Shown here one piece after another: positions 51,267 to 60,144 of a stretch of DNA of 64,000 bases. Each line of letters opens with the position of its first letter. Position 1 is the first letter of the stretch. The DNA comes from JBMOKU01 sp049324315. GTDB lineage: Bacteria; Bacillota; Clostridia; Peptostreptococcales; Thermotaleaceae. The DNA is taken from NCBI GenBank assembly GCA_049324315.1, contig JBMOKU010000009.1, positions 61,720 through 125,719 on the forward strand, written 5' to 3'. The position numbers and the translations under genes are program-made. The notes beneath the pieces are model-generated. The model was not told the origin of the DNA. It worked only from the letters and a program-made list of their open reading frames with translations, and searched no databases.

Positions 51267-51962
51267 TTGAGTACATCTGGACACATTCTTATTTGTGATG
51301 ATCAATTTATTATTCATGAGACAATCATTGCATACTTAAAAGCAGATGGATTTACTTATGATTCTGCTTATGACGGAGAAGAAGCACTTAGAAAAGCTTA
51401 TGATACGAAACCGGATTTAATTATTCTGGATATTATGATGCCCAAAATTAACGGAATTGAAGTCTGTCGTACGCTGCGTAAAACAACGGATGTACCAATC
51501 ATCATGCTAACAGCAAAAGGTGAAGAAATAGACAAAATTCTTGGATTAGAACTAGGGGCAGATGATTATATTGTAAAGCCTTTCAGCCCTCGTGAGGTGG
51601 TGGCCCGGGTAAAAACGGTTTTGCGCCGTAAAACGTCTAAGAACAAGGAAAATGAACCCATACTACGCTACGAAGGATTAGAGATAAACATATCGTCTTA
51701 TGAGGTGCGTCTTAACGGAGAGATCGTTCATTGTACACCGAAAGAGGTAGAGATCGTATATTTACTAGCCTCTCACCCAGGACAAGTTTTTGATAGGGAA
51801 CAGATATTGTCACATGTGTGGGGAGCCGATTACTTTGGTGATACACGAAGCGTGGATACTCAAATAAAGCGTATACGTCAAAAACTTTCTTCTGAGAATA
51901 TGAAATGGAGCATTAAGAGCATTTATGGAGTGGGTTATAAGTTCGAAGTGTCAAATGGATAG
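51267..51962 (+). CDS. OmpR/PhoB-type response regulator
   Basis: A 231-residue DNA-binding response regulator. The receiver domain (residues 1-120) has the acidic pocket, the phospho-acceptor Asp in LIILDIMMPK, and Thr/Lys in 'IIMLTAKGEE' and 'DDYIVKPFSP'. The C-terminal winged helix (about 135-230) has 'CTPKEVEIVYLLASHPGQVFDREQIL' and 'VDTQIKRIRQKL'. Start is TTG after GGGGTG. It pairs with the histidine kinase 117 bases downstream. Neighbouring export genes are possible targets (inference). Confidence 0.95.
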   Translation: MSTSGHILICDDQFIIHETIIAYLKADGFTYDSAYDGEEALRKAYDTKPDLIILDIMMPKINGIEVCRTLRKTTDVPIIMLTAKGEEIDKILGLELGADDYIVKPFSPREVVARVKTVLRRKTSKNKENEPILRYEGLEINISSYEVRLNGEIVHCTPKEVEIVYLLASHPGQVFDREQILSHVWGADYFGDTRSVDTQIKRIRQKLSSENMKWSIKSIYGVGYKFEVSNG

Positions 51963-52079
51963 AATAATTTTTATGTTAAATGATAGAATATGCTTATTTT
52001 CTATCTGAGAAAGCTAATCTCACTGCGAAAGTAGTTTTATTAACTTGTATGCCGTTCTGACGGCGGCGGAATAGGAGTT

Positions 52080-53876
52080 ATGGTGAAAAAAAATATATTT
52101 CTTAGACGTATACTTTCATTATTGCTAGGAACGGTTATGTTATATGGCGTTCTCAACACGATAATCTTTGTGTTTATTGCTAATGATATGTATACGGAAA
52201 TGCAAATTCGAGAGCTTAAACCTCGGGCGGAAGCAATTGCTAATTTAGTATTGAAATATCAGCAGGGGGTTATGACAAAGAGTGAACTCGATGAACAGTT
52301 CTCAATGAATGATGCCATATGGAATGCTGTAGTGTATGTATATGACGGACAAGGCAATCTCATGATAAAGAATGAAGGTACCTTACCACCGCGGATTCCA
52401 CAAGAGCTTCAGCAACAGATAATCCCTATCCTGAATGAGATGTTTGGAGAATATATTGATTCAGTTTTGTCTGGGCAGCAAATTATCTCTACCAAAGACG
52501 TTGGTCCTAAATATGGACGTTTTCTTGTAGTAGGACAGCCTATTATAAACAATGGCACTGTAACAGGTGGCGTTTTTCTAGCAAAGGCACCCGAAGAGCT
52601 TGTAACTGCTTTGTTTGGACTTAGTCGGTCAATGCGGTTAAGCGCTGTAGGGGTGCTTATACTAATGATTTATCCCGTATATCGCATCACGCGGCATATC
52701 GTTAATCCACTAAAGCAAATGCGGGACGTGGCAATCAATATGGCAAACGGCAATCTCTCGGAACAAGCCAACGAAGAATATAAGGGGGAAATTGGTGAGT
52801 TGGGACGTTCCCTTAATTATTTATCAACCAGATTATCTGAGACGATTTCTGCTTTGAAAGTAGAACGGAATCGACTAAAACAGACGATTGATGGCTTATC
52901 GGAAGGAATTGTAGCGATAGATATTGAGAGAAACATTACCCATGTTAATCCTGCAATCCATAATATTTTCGGTATAAGTCAAGAAGATGGACCTATTGGA
53001 TTGATACCCAACCAGGAGTTATGGGAAGATTTTGATACTGTACTCTTGCAAGGATATACGATTGTCCGCAGCATGCGGTGGAAACAGATGGTTTTAAGAA
53101 TTACTATCAGTCCACTGGAGAATGAGCAGCATCATATTGTAGGTGCTGTTGGTTTATTTCGCGATGTCACTGAATCAGAGAGGTTAGAACAGACACGCCG
53201 TGAGTATGTTGCCAACGTTTCCCATGAACTGCGTACTCCTGTGTCGGGACTCAGAGCAATAATAGAAACCTTGGTAGATGACATGGTGCCTGACGAAGAT
53301 ACGAAAAAGCGTTATTACAATCATATGTTACATGAAACAATGCGGCTCACACGTCTTATTAACGACTTGCTTACATTATCCCGGCTGCAATCAGACCCAG
53401 CTGCCATACGACGGGAGCCATTCCAAATTAATGAGATTATGACAAACGTGGCTGATCGGTATGCCGTACTTGCCAGTGAAAAAGGGATAAAATTTTCTTT
53501 TTCGCCATTAACTGAGGATGTGATCATAAATAGCAATATGGATTTAGTTGAGCAGGTGCTTATTATCCTCCTGGATAACGCTATAAAATACACGCCGCCC
53601 CAAGGAACGATCTTACTGGATGCTTCCATAGATGATAGCATTGTGAAAATATCCGTATCCGATACAGGGATCGGTATATCGCCAGAGGATCTGCCACATA
53701 TATTTGAAAGATTTTACAAGGTGGATAAGGCCCATGCTACGCAAGGGACGGGGTTAGGACTGGCTATAGCCTTTGAGATTATTCAACGTTTGGGAGAAGA
53801 AATCTATGTGGAGAGTCAACTGGAAAAAGGCAGTACCTTTACCTTCACATTATCTCGTAATTCGGCAGCTATATAA
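52080..53876 (+). CDS. Sensor histidine kinase, PhoR/WalK type
   Basis: A 598-residue membrane kinase: helix 1 (about residues 8-32), extracellular domain (to about 180), helix 2 (about 185-205), HAMP (about 205-260), PAS (about 265-365), HisKA with phospho-acceptor His in VANVSHELRTP (about 385), and HATPase with N box (ILLDNAIKYTPP), G1 (DTGIGI), F box and G2 (GTGLGLAI). It passes phosphate to the response regulator encoded upstream. The signal is unknown. AGGAG lies close to ATG; GTG one codon later is an equal start. A terminator at 54036-54077 ends the pair. Confidence 0.95.
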   Translation: MVKKNIFLRRILSLLLGTVMLYGVLNTIIFVFIANDMYTEMQIRELKPRAEAIANLVLKYQQGVMTKSELDEQFSMNDAIWNAVVYVYDGQGNLMIKNEGTLPPRIPQELQQQIIPILNEMFGEYIDSVLSGQQIISTKDVGPKYGRFLVVGQPIINNGTVTGGVFLAKAPEELVTALFGLSRSMRLSAVGVLILMIYPVYRITRHIVNPLKQMRDVAINMANGNLSEQANEEYKGEIGELGRSLNYLSTRLSETISALKVERNRLKQTIDGLSEGIVAIDIERNITHVNPAIHNIFGISQEDGPIGLIPNQELWEDFDTVLLQGYTIVRSMRWKQMVLRITISPLENEQHHIVGAVGLFRDVTESERLEQTRREYVANVSHELRTPVSGLRAIIETLVDDMVPDEDTKKRYYNHMLHETMRLTRLINDLLTLSRLQSDPAAIRREPFQINEIMTNVADRYAVLASEKGIKFSFSPLTEDVIINSNMDLVEQVLIILLDNAIKYTPPQGTILLDASIDDSIVKISVSDTGIGISPEDLPHIFERFYKVDKAHATQGTGLGLAIAFEIIQRLGEEIYVESQLEKGSTFTFTLSRNSAAI

Positions 53877-53880
53877 GTCA

Positions 53881-54014
53881 CACTAAGTGCGTTACATCCG
53901 CTACGCCACGGGTATTCCATCGTTTTCTCGGGTGGCTGTAGGCAGCCACCCCTACGGTGCTCGAACCGTCCCCATGACTCCGCTACTTTGTGACTCAGTG
54001 TAATATGCTTAGTG
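53881..54014. repeat. Intergenic repeat with hairpin core and inverted ends
   Basis: Ends CACTAAGTGCGTTACA (53881-53896) and TGTAATATGCTTAGTG (53999-54014) are inverted and imperfect. Inside, GGGTGGCTG / CAGCCACCC (53930-53951) is a perfect hairpin followed by CTAC, the same layout as the core of the other MITE-like repeats (GTAGGGG...). It is far richer in G+C than its surroundings. A distinct but related family of small element is likely. Confidence 0.55.
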
Positions 54015-54035
54015 TTATTTATATAACTCATAGTC

Positions 54036-54077
54036 AAAAAAAGTACTGGTGTTCATTATGAACGCCAGTACTTTTTT
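54036..54077 (+). terminator. Terminator of the two-component operon
   Basis: AAAAAGTACTGG(t)GTTCAT / ATGAAC(g)CCAGTACTTTTTT, a strong stem with T-tract. Confidence 0.93.
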
Positions 54078-54197
54078 ATGGTGTCCTTAAAACACAAAAT
54101 GCTTTTATTCTGTCACAATCTTTCATACTCATGCCATTTTCTTGCCACATTGTTTTGTTACGATTCTATTATTAAGATTAGAAATCAGGTGAATAGG

Positions 54198-54605
54198 ATG
54201 AAACGAGAAAAGATCGTTTTAGTTTGTGTTACAGATCAGAAAAGCTGTGAACGCTTAATAAAAGCTGGCTATCTACTGTCAAAGACTTTGGATTTAAAGC
54301 TAAAAGTTCTAAGTGTTCAGCCATCTAATAAGATGAAAAATCTACAGGCAACCCCTTTGGAATATTTGTTTAGTGTATGCAAATCATTAGATGCAGAAAT
54401 GCAGGTATACTGGGGCGACAATGTTAACTGTGTAGCCGTTGATTATATCCGCCGCAATAGCGTGGAACAGTTAATTTTTGGAATACCTGAAAAAATGGTA
54501 CAGGGCAACTTTGTTTATGAAGTACATCAAGCTTTTCCCAATATCCCGATATCCATTGTAGATGAATTAGATGTAGTTAAGATTTTGGATTTCTCTGAAA
54601 TTTAG
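54198..54605 (+). CDS. UspA-like (universal stress protein domain) protein
   Basis: A 135-residue cytoplasmic protein with an alpha/beta fold resembling the universal-stress domain found alone or in KdpD ('EKIVLVCVTDQKSCERLIKAGYLLSKTLDLKLKVLSV', 'SVEQLIFGIPEK.VQG'). The ATP-binding G-2x-G-9x-G(S/T) motif is not clearly preserved, so nucleotide binding is uncertain. The ATG at 54198 has AGGTGAATAGG upstream. It stands between the two-component pair and the export operon, with terminators or repeats on both sides. Confidence 0.7.
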   Translation: MKREKIVLVCVTDQKSCERLIKAGYLLSKTLDLKLKVLSVQPSNKMKNLQATPLEYLFSVCKSLDAEMQVYWGDNVNCVAVDYIRRNSVEQLIFGIPEKMVQGNFVYEVHQAFPNIPISIVDELDVVKILDFSEI

Positions 54606-54621
54606 GATGATGGATATTATA

Positions 54622-54706
54622 GGCTTACGCTTCTAAAGTGAAATTAATCTTTGCGGAACGGCACAGGGGCCGCTCCCTACAAAATTCTGTCTAGAAGCGT
54701 AAATCC
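54622..54706. repeat. MITE-like palindromic repeat, copy 2 (inverted orientation)
   Basis: Terminal inverted repeats GGCTTACGCTTCTA (54622) and TAGAAGCGTAAATCC (54692-54706) flank a core GCGGAACGGCACAGGGGCCG followed by CTCCCTAC. Read on the other strand the core begins GTAGGGAGCGG and ends GCCGTTCCGC, like the copies at 59866 and 63861. Confidence 0.7.
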
Positions 54707-54774
54707 ATAAAAAGAGATATTTTAAAAGGTAATGTTTCCTGTTTAAAAACAATTTAGTCTAGGAGGAATAACAC

Positions 54775-56127
54775 ATGGAAAAATTCAAAAAAAATAAAAA
54801 GTTAATTGCTATTGTTTCTTTAGTAGTTGTAATCATTAGTATACTAGGGATTTGGACATTTTCAACAGCGAGAAACAATCGTGCTGATAATGTGCCACAT
54901 ACCATACTTTCTAAAACTGAACTGGTTAACAGTATCAGTGTATCCGGAAATATCAAGAGTCAGAATGCTCAAAATGTCTATTCCACTTTGAATTATCCTG
55001 TTAAAGAAATCTATGTGAGTGTTGGAGACCAAGTGGCGGCAGGGGACACACTAGCCAAACTTGATACAGCATCTCTGGAGATGGATATTGCTCAGCAGCG
55101 TAGTACTTTAACGAACTCGCAAAAAACTTCAGCTATTGATTTAGAAAATAAAAGACTTACTTATCAGAACATGAAGCGTCAGTATGAAAATGGACTGAAT
55201 TCAGAGCTGATTAATGCCGAAAGTAGTCTCAAAACGGCTGAAGCTGATCTTCAAACAAAGAAGACAACCTATGAAAATAATAAAGTGTTATTTGAATCCG
55301 GTTTTATTAGTGAGCAAGAACTAAATCAATCTGAAACAAACTATACCCTTGCAGTTACCACCTATAATGAGGCGGAAGCAGCGCTTAAGACAACGAAAAC
55401 AAAAGTAGAACAGGATTTAAAAACGGCTGAGGCCAACTTGAGAAATGCAGAAGCCAACTATAATAATGACAGTCAGCAAATAGCGCTTCAAAAGCTTGAG
55501 AAGAATCTTGCTGATTCGACGATAAAAGCACCGGTAGATGGTACGGTGACAGCAGTATATGCAGTGGTAGGTTCTTCTGGTAACGGCCTTTTGTTTGTTA
55601 TCGAAGATACAGAAAATCTGATTATTACTACCTACGTGAAAGAATATGATGCTGGTCAGGTTCATCCAGGTCAGATGGTGACCATTAAATCCGATGCCAC
55701 TGGCGATGCAGTTCTAAATGGTAAGGTGACGAAAATTTCACCAACATCTACCAAAAATGCTGCTGGGGAAACTGATACTTCCAGCACAGTGGAGTTTGAA
55801 ACAGAAGTTGCCATTTTAGATCAGAATCCTGAATTAAAAATTGGCATGAATACCCGACTCAATATCATCTTAGATAAAAAGATGGATGTTTATGCAGTAC
55901 CTTATGATGCGGTTACAGTCAATTCCGACGGACAGAGCGTCATCTACGTCATCTCTGACGAAAATGGAAAACAAATCGTAAAAGAGGTGCCGGTAGAAAC
56001 AGGAATGGAGACAGATCTCTATACAGAAGTGTCAGGAAGCGGGCTAGCTGATGGAGTCATTGTGATAAATGATGCTGCAAGTGTAAAACCGGGTGATGTT
56101 GTTAATCTAAAAGCAGCAAAGCGATAG
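54775..56127 (+). CDS. MacA/HlyD-type periplasmic-adaptor-like efflux subunit
   Basis: A 450-residue membrane-anchored adaptor. An N-terminal helix (about 9-28) is followed by a split lipoyl/biotinyl-like domain ('EIYVSVGDQVAAGDTLAKLD'; 'DSTIKAPVDGTVTAVYAVVGSSG'), a long coiled-coil hairpin between them (about 100-240, heptads rich in Ala, Glu, Lys) and beta-barrel and membrane-proximal domains. It links the ABC transporter encoded by the next two genes to an outer component. AGGAGG precedes the ATG. The operon continues with MacB-like ATPase, permease and a TolC-like protein. Confidence 0.93.
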   Translation: MEKFKKNKKLIAIVSLVVVIISILGIWTFSTARNNRADNVPHTILSKTELVNSISVSGNIKSQNAQNVYSTLNYPVKEIYVSVGDQVAAGDTLAKLDTASLEMDIAQQRSTLTNSQKTSAIDLENKRLTYQNMKRQYENGLNSELINAESSLKTAEADLQTKKTTYENNKVLFESGFISEQELNQSETNYTLAVTTYNEAEAALKTTKTKVEQDLKTAEANLRNAEANYNNDSQQIALQKLEKNLADSTIKAPVDGTVTAVYAVVGSSGNGLLFVIEDTENLIITTYVKEYDAGQVHPGQMVTIKSDATGDAVLNGKVTKISPTSTKNAAGETDTSSTVEFETEVAILDQNPELKIGMNTRLNIILDKKMDVYAVPYDAVTVNSDGQSVIYVISDENGKQIVKEVPVETGMETDLYTEVSGSGLADGVIVINDAASVKPGDVVNLKAAKR

Positions 56128-56139
56128 GAGGAGACGGTT

Positions 56140-56880
56140 ATGAATGAAATCATGATTGATGTTCGTGATCTGGTAAAGAAATTTTATATAGGCACTCCAA
56201 ACGAACTGCAGATTTTGAAAAATATATCACTAACAGTAAAGAAAGGGGAATTTATATCCATTGTGGGCGCTTCTGGGTCTGGGAAAAGTACACTCATGAA
56301 TGTAATCGGTGCTTTAGATCGCCCAACGTCAGGGGAATATATCTTGGATGGTGCACCTATCCAGGATATGTCCGACAATGAACTCTCTGACATACGGAAC
56401 AAAAAGATAGGATTTGTATTTCAGACATTTAATTTAATACCAAGAAATTCAGCATTAAAAAATGTGGAACTGCCTATGCTTTATGCAGGGATGAATAGAA
56501 AAGAAAGAAGAGAAAAAGCAGAGGAGCTTTTGGAACTGGTGGGTATGGCTGATAGAATGAACCATTTACCTAATGAACTTTCCGGTGGACAAAAACAGCG
56601 TGTGGCCATATCACGGGCCCTTTCCAATGAGCCAGCGATTATATTGGCTGACGAACCTACGGGGGCATTGGACTCAGACACAGGGCGAATGGTAATGGAT
56701 CTCTTTCATAAGGTACATGAAACAAAAGGAACAACCATTGTCTTAATAACACACAACCATGAATTAGCTGAAGAAACCCAACGAATCGTGACCATAAAAG
56801 ACGGCAGAATACTTGATGAAAAGACGAATCCAAATCAGCGAATGGCTGAAATGGAGGGGAGGGGAAACGAATGGACTTAA
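56140..56880 (+). CDS. ABC transporter ATP-binding protein (MacB/LolD type)
   Basis: A 246-residue ATPase with Walker A GASGSGKST (about residue 43), Q-loop 'FVFQTFNLIPRNSALKNVELPMLYAG', signature LSGGQKQR (about 147), Walker B ILADEPTGALD and the H-loop His in VLITHNHE. The LolD/MacB-like subfamily drives mechanotransmission or export of peptides, lipids or drugs. GGAGGAGAC precedes ATG. Its end overlaps the start of the permease gene by 10 bases, so the two are translationally coupled. Confidence 0.96.
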   Translation: MNEIMIDVRDLVKKFYIGTPNELQILKNISLTVKKGEFISIVGASGSGKSTLMNVIGALDRPTSGEYILDGAPIQDMSDNELSDIRNKKIGFVFQTFNLIPRNSALKNVELPMLYAGMNRKERREKAEELLELVGMADRMNHLPNELSGGQKQRVAISRALSNEPAIILADEPTGALDSDTGRMVMDLFHKVHETKGTTIVLITHNHELAEETQRIVTIKDGRILDEKTNPNQRMAEMEGRGNEWT

Positions 56881-58145
56881 CTGAAAATATACTCTTAGCT
56901 TTAGCTGGTTTGAAAGCGAATAAAATGCGGGCATTGTTGACCATGCTGGGTATCATCATAGGAATAGCATCGGTTATAGCGATTGTAACTGTAGGAGATT
57001 CACTTACTGCTTCGATTACTTCAACCATGGAAGATATGGGTGCAAATTCTATTATGGTCAGCATAAGAGAGCGCGGTGAAGATGAATTTGATCGTGGGCC
57101 TCGTATGCCTGGCGATACTGCTGCTACGCCAGAGGAGAGCGATCTTCTAACGGATGAAGCTATAGAAGAGTTTACATTGCGATTTAGTGATAAAGTGGAA
57201 ACCATAAGTCTATCTCATGGCGTTGGGTCAGCTAAGGCTCAGGATGGGCGGTTATATGCTAATGTCAGTGTAACAGGAGTCAATGATGGATATGAAAAGG
57301 CGAATAGCGTGGAGCTTACTGCAGGACGGTTTATAACTGAAAAAGATATAAAGTCCGTGAAAAAAGTTGCTGTTGTATCTGACAAACTGGTCAGCAACAT
57401 GTTCTCTCCTGGAGAAGATCCATTGGGTCAGGAGATCAAAATATATTCTTCTGATAGCATTGAAACATATACAATTATTGGCGTTTACAAGTATGAGACT
57501 TCTGCATTTATGCCGAGCTCTTCTTCCGAGAAGGATATGAGTACCAGTTTTTATATTCCGGTGAGTTTGACAAAGCAGGATGCTGTGACGAAAAATTATC
57601 AGACATTTACGATAGTCACGAAGACAGGCGTGGATGCTGCACTTTTTACCGAAGATATAAATAAGTATTTTTCAAAGGTTTACGAAAATAATACGAAATG
57701 GGAGGCAAGTGTAACGAATATGGAGAGTGTGATATCGAATATGACCTCCATGCTAAGCACCGTTTCCATTGCAATTTCAGTCATCGCCGCAATATCACTT
57801 TTAGTGGGTGGCATTGGTGTAATGAATATCATGTTGGTTTCAGTTACGGAACGTACCCGTGAGATTGGTACAAGAAAGGCCCTTGGAGCCAGAAACTCCT
57901 ATATAAAGATCCAGTTTATTGTAGAATCCGTGATTATTTGTATGATAGGTGGTATCATTGGGATTGTTCTAGGACTTCTCCTTGGCGCATTAGGGGCGTC
58001 ATTACTGGGATATCCCGCAACGGCTTCCCCTGGTATTATCCTTTTAAGTGTTTCCGTAACTATGCTGATTGGCGTGTTTTTTGGATATTATCCTGCCAAT
58101 AAGGCAGCGAAACTTGACCCTATTGAAGCTCTTAGATATGAATAG
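56871..58145 (+). CDS. ABC transporter permease (MacB/FtsX type)
   Basis: A 424-residue permease: helix 1 (about residues 20-42), an extracellular MacB-type core domain (about 50-285), and three helices at the C terminus. Family phrases are 'ALAGLKANKMRALLTMLGIIIGIASVIAIV', 'GGIGVMNIMLVSVTERTREIGTRKALGA' and 'YPANKAAKLDPIEALRYE'. The start codon lies inside the ATPase gene. With the adaptor and TolC-like protein it completes a MacAB-TolC-like tripartite set. The substrate is unknown. Confidence 0.95.
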   Translation: MDLTENILLALAGLKANKMRALLTMLGIIIGIASVIAIVTVGDSLTASITSTMEDMGANSIMVSIRERGEDEFDRGPRMPGDTAATPEESDLLTDEAIEEFTLRFSDKVETISLSHGVGSAKAQDGRLYANVSVTGVNDGYEKANSVELTAGRFITEKDIKSVKKVAVVSDKLVSNMFSPGEDPLGQEIKIYSSDSIETYTIIGVYKYETSAFMPSSSSEKDMSTSFYIPVSLTKQDAVTKNYQTFTIVTKTGVDAALFTEDINKYFSKVYENNTKWEASVTNMESVISNMTSMLSTVSIAISVIAAISLLVGGIGVMNIMLVSVTERTREIGTRKALGARNSYIKIQFIVESVIICMIGGIIGIVLGLLLGALGASLLGYPATASPGIILLSVSVTMLIGVFFGYYPANKAAKLDPIEALRYE

Positions 58146-58228
58146 TAGATAGCATCAAAAGACTGAAGATCGTTTGTAGAAGCGTTTCAGACAAGCGCCA
58201 AGTCGTTAAGAAAAAGGAGATGGATATA

Positions 58229-59719
58229 ATGAGAAAGCTTATAAAGACAATCGTACCGCTGGCTTTAGCGCTAGTTCTGAATGTCGGAATAGCGGATGCT
58301 GATCAATTGATGGATATACAAGAAAAGGAAACCTCACCATCGATAAAAATATTTATCGATGGTGAAGAACAAATATATTCTGTTGCACCCATGATTATTA
58401 ATGGTAGGACTTTTGTGCCTATGCGTGGTGTATTTGAAACATTTGAAACGAAGGTCGATTGGATAGAAGAGACAAAGACGGTGAAGGCTGCAAAAGAAGA
58501 TGTTGACATTGAAGTAACCGTAGGTTCATATTTTGCAAAAAAGAATGAAGATACGATTCAATTAGATGCAAAGCCATTTATATACCAAGATCGAACGATG
58601 GTACCCTTAAGATTTATTAGTGAAGCTTTTGGTGCAGAAGTTACTTGGAATGAACAGGAAAGAAATATTTCAATTATAACAAAGGTAAGTGAGGAAACCG
58701 ATGTTGAAGCAGACAAGACAAATCTTCTTACCTATGAAGAGGCCATTGAAAAAGCGCTGAAACATAGCTATACTTTAAAGAATCAGCTGGGACAATTAGA
58801 AAAACTGGAGGATTCAAGAGAAAATATAACCATAAATGAGTATCCTTCATCAACTGGAAATGGACAAGAGGATGCCCAACGATTGAGTCAATTAAAAAGC
58901 GTAAAGAGCTTAGATATCAATATTGAGATGACGAAAAAGGATATAGAAAGCACGAAGGAAAGCATTGGCTTTGAGGTAAGAAATGCAATGAATGAAATAA
59001 ATAAATTGTTGAGTGAAAAAAAACTCATGACATTAGAATTAGAAAATGCTAAAACCAATCTTGAAATGGCAAAGACAAAAGCAGGAATAGGATCAATAAG
59101 TAAATATGATCTTCAAAAAGAAGAAGACACGTATCATAAAGCAGTCAATGAGAAGGATGTTTTAGAGAAATCTATAGAAAGTGCGTATATGAAGCTTAAC
59201 AATCTTATTGGCGTAAGCCAAAGCCAGCAATATGTGGTGGAAGAGAATATTAAATATGAGCCAGTAAGCGAAAAAAATGTTGATTACTTGGTTACAAAGG
59301 GTATTAGTGAAAGCCCATCTATTTGGAACCAAGAAAAAAAGATTGAATTAGCAGAATTAGATTTAGACCTTTATGTATTTAATGCCGGTGGTGACTCCTA
59401 CTCAGCGAAAGAAATAGATTTACAGCTGGAACAGAATAATCTTGCAAGCCTAAAACTTAGTCTGGAACAATCCATTAGAACAACATATAACCAGATTGAG
59501 CAGTTAGAAAAAAATTATGAACTACTAGAAGTAAATCTGAAAAGTGCTGAACGAGATTTAGCCCTTGTACGAGCTCAATATGATTTAGGGCTAGCGACGA
59601 AAATTCAGCTTAAACAAGCAGAACTAAAAGTCGCTCAGACAAAAAGTGATATGAAGAGCAAAGCTATTGAACATGAAAAATTAAAAACAAAGCTATATAA
59701 ACCGTATCTAACGAACTAG
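58229..59719 (+). CDS. TolC-like coiled-coil protein fused to a copper-amine-oxidase-N-like domain
   Basis: A 496-residue exported protein. Signal peptide (to about residue 25), two copper-amine-oxidase-N-like repeats (about 30-150; INGRTFVPMRGVFETF and YQDRTMVPLRFISEAFG), then a TolC/outer-membrane-efflux-like region (about 165-495) with 'LTYEEAIEKALKHSY' start and long helical hairpins, including 'LVRAQYDLGLATKIQLKQAEL'. The ATG at 58229 is nine bases after AAGGAG; the ATG at 58220 abuts that site. Being last in the ABC/adaptor operon, it probably forms an extracellular conduit or wall-spanning partner. True TolC needs an outer membrane, which this lineage seems to lack. Confidence 0.88.
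   Translation: MRKLIKTIVPLALALVLNVGIADADQLMDIQEKETSPSIKIFIDGEEQIYSVAPMIINGRTFVPMRGVFETFETKVDWIEETKTVKAAKEDVDIEVTVGSYFAKKNEDTIQLDAKPFIYQDRTMVPLRFISEAFGAEVTWNEQERNISIITKVSEETDVEADKTNLLTYEEAIEKALKHSYTLKNQLGQLEKLEDSRENITINEYPSSTGNGQEDAQRLSQLKSVKSLDINIEMTKKDIESTKESIGFEVRNAMNEINKLLSEKKLMTLELENAKTNLEMAKTKAGIGSISKYDLQKEEDTYHKAVNEKDVLEKSIESAYMKLNNLIGVSQSQQYVVEENIKYEPVSEKNVDYLVTKGISESPSIWNQEKKIELAELDLDLYVFNAGGDSYSAKEIDLQLEQNNLASLKLSLEQSIRTTYNQIEQLEKNYELLEVNLKSAERDLALVRAQYDLGLATKIQLKQAELKVAQTKSDMKSKAIEHEKLKTKLYKPYLTN
58334..58365. repeat. Perfect palindrome inside the TolC-like gene
   Basis: TCACCATCGATAAA / TTTATCGATGGTGA, 14-base perfect arms around AATA, within codons 36-46 just after the signal peptide. 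Such a stable hairpin in coding sequence could slow translation or be a protein binding site, or be chance. Confidence 0.6.
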
Positions 59720-59865
59720 ACGTAGAAATAGCAGCTTCAATAAACGCCGTATGCATTCGTGAGTGGCTTGAAAGCTTTGTTCATGCCTACAGACTAGCAT
59801 ATAATCCATGAAATTATAAGTGGAAAGAAATGTTGAAAAATTTTCGACTCACGTTAGCAAATATA

Positions 59866-59959
59866 GATTTATGCTTTTAGAATATAATGAATTTTCTTTT
59901 GTAGGGGACGGTCTCCGTGCCGTCCCGCAAAACTAAATATCATTTTAAAGGCGTAAATT
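59866..59959. repeat. MITE-like palindromic repeat, copy 3 (best preserved)
   Basis: Left end GATTTATGCTTTTAGAAT and right end AAAGGCGTAAATT form imperfect terminal inverted repeats around the core GTAGGGGACGG...CCGTCCCGC (59901-59927). The 29 bases from 59901 are identical to those from 63861. About 94 bp long, with no coding capacity. Confidence 0.75.
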
Positions 59960-59960
59960 T

Positions 59961-60001
59961 AAAAGAACTATAGGATTTATTCTTTATCCTATAGTTCTTT
60001 T
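59961..60001 (+). terminator. Terminator of the efflux operon
   Basis: AAAAGAACTATAGGA / TCCTATAGTTCTTTT, perfect 15-base arms with an 11-base loop and T-run. Confidence 0.9.
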
Positions 60002-60144
60002 ATCATACAATGGACTAGGGCATATAGTATATTGTTCTACCCCTAAAGAAATAATGATTATCATAATATATAGATTTATAGAAAAATGATATTTGATATT
60101 TGATATTATATATGATAAAATCCCAATATATAGAGGTGAAAAAA

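Larger units (their letters stand above)
59720..60144. other. Intergenic region between the efflux operon and the GntR gene
   Basis: No gene in about 425 bases. It holds a MITE-like repeat (59866-59959), a strong terminator (59961-60001) and, near the end, the repeated ATATTTGATATTTGATATTA (60087 onward), which may carry the promoter or operator of the regulator. Confidence 0.5.
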
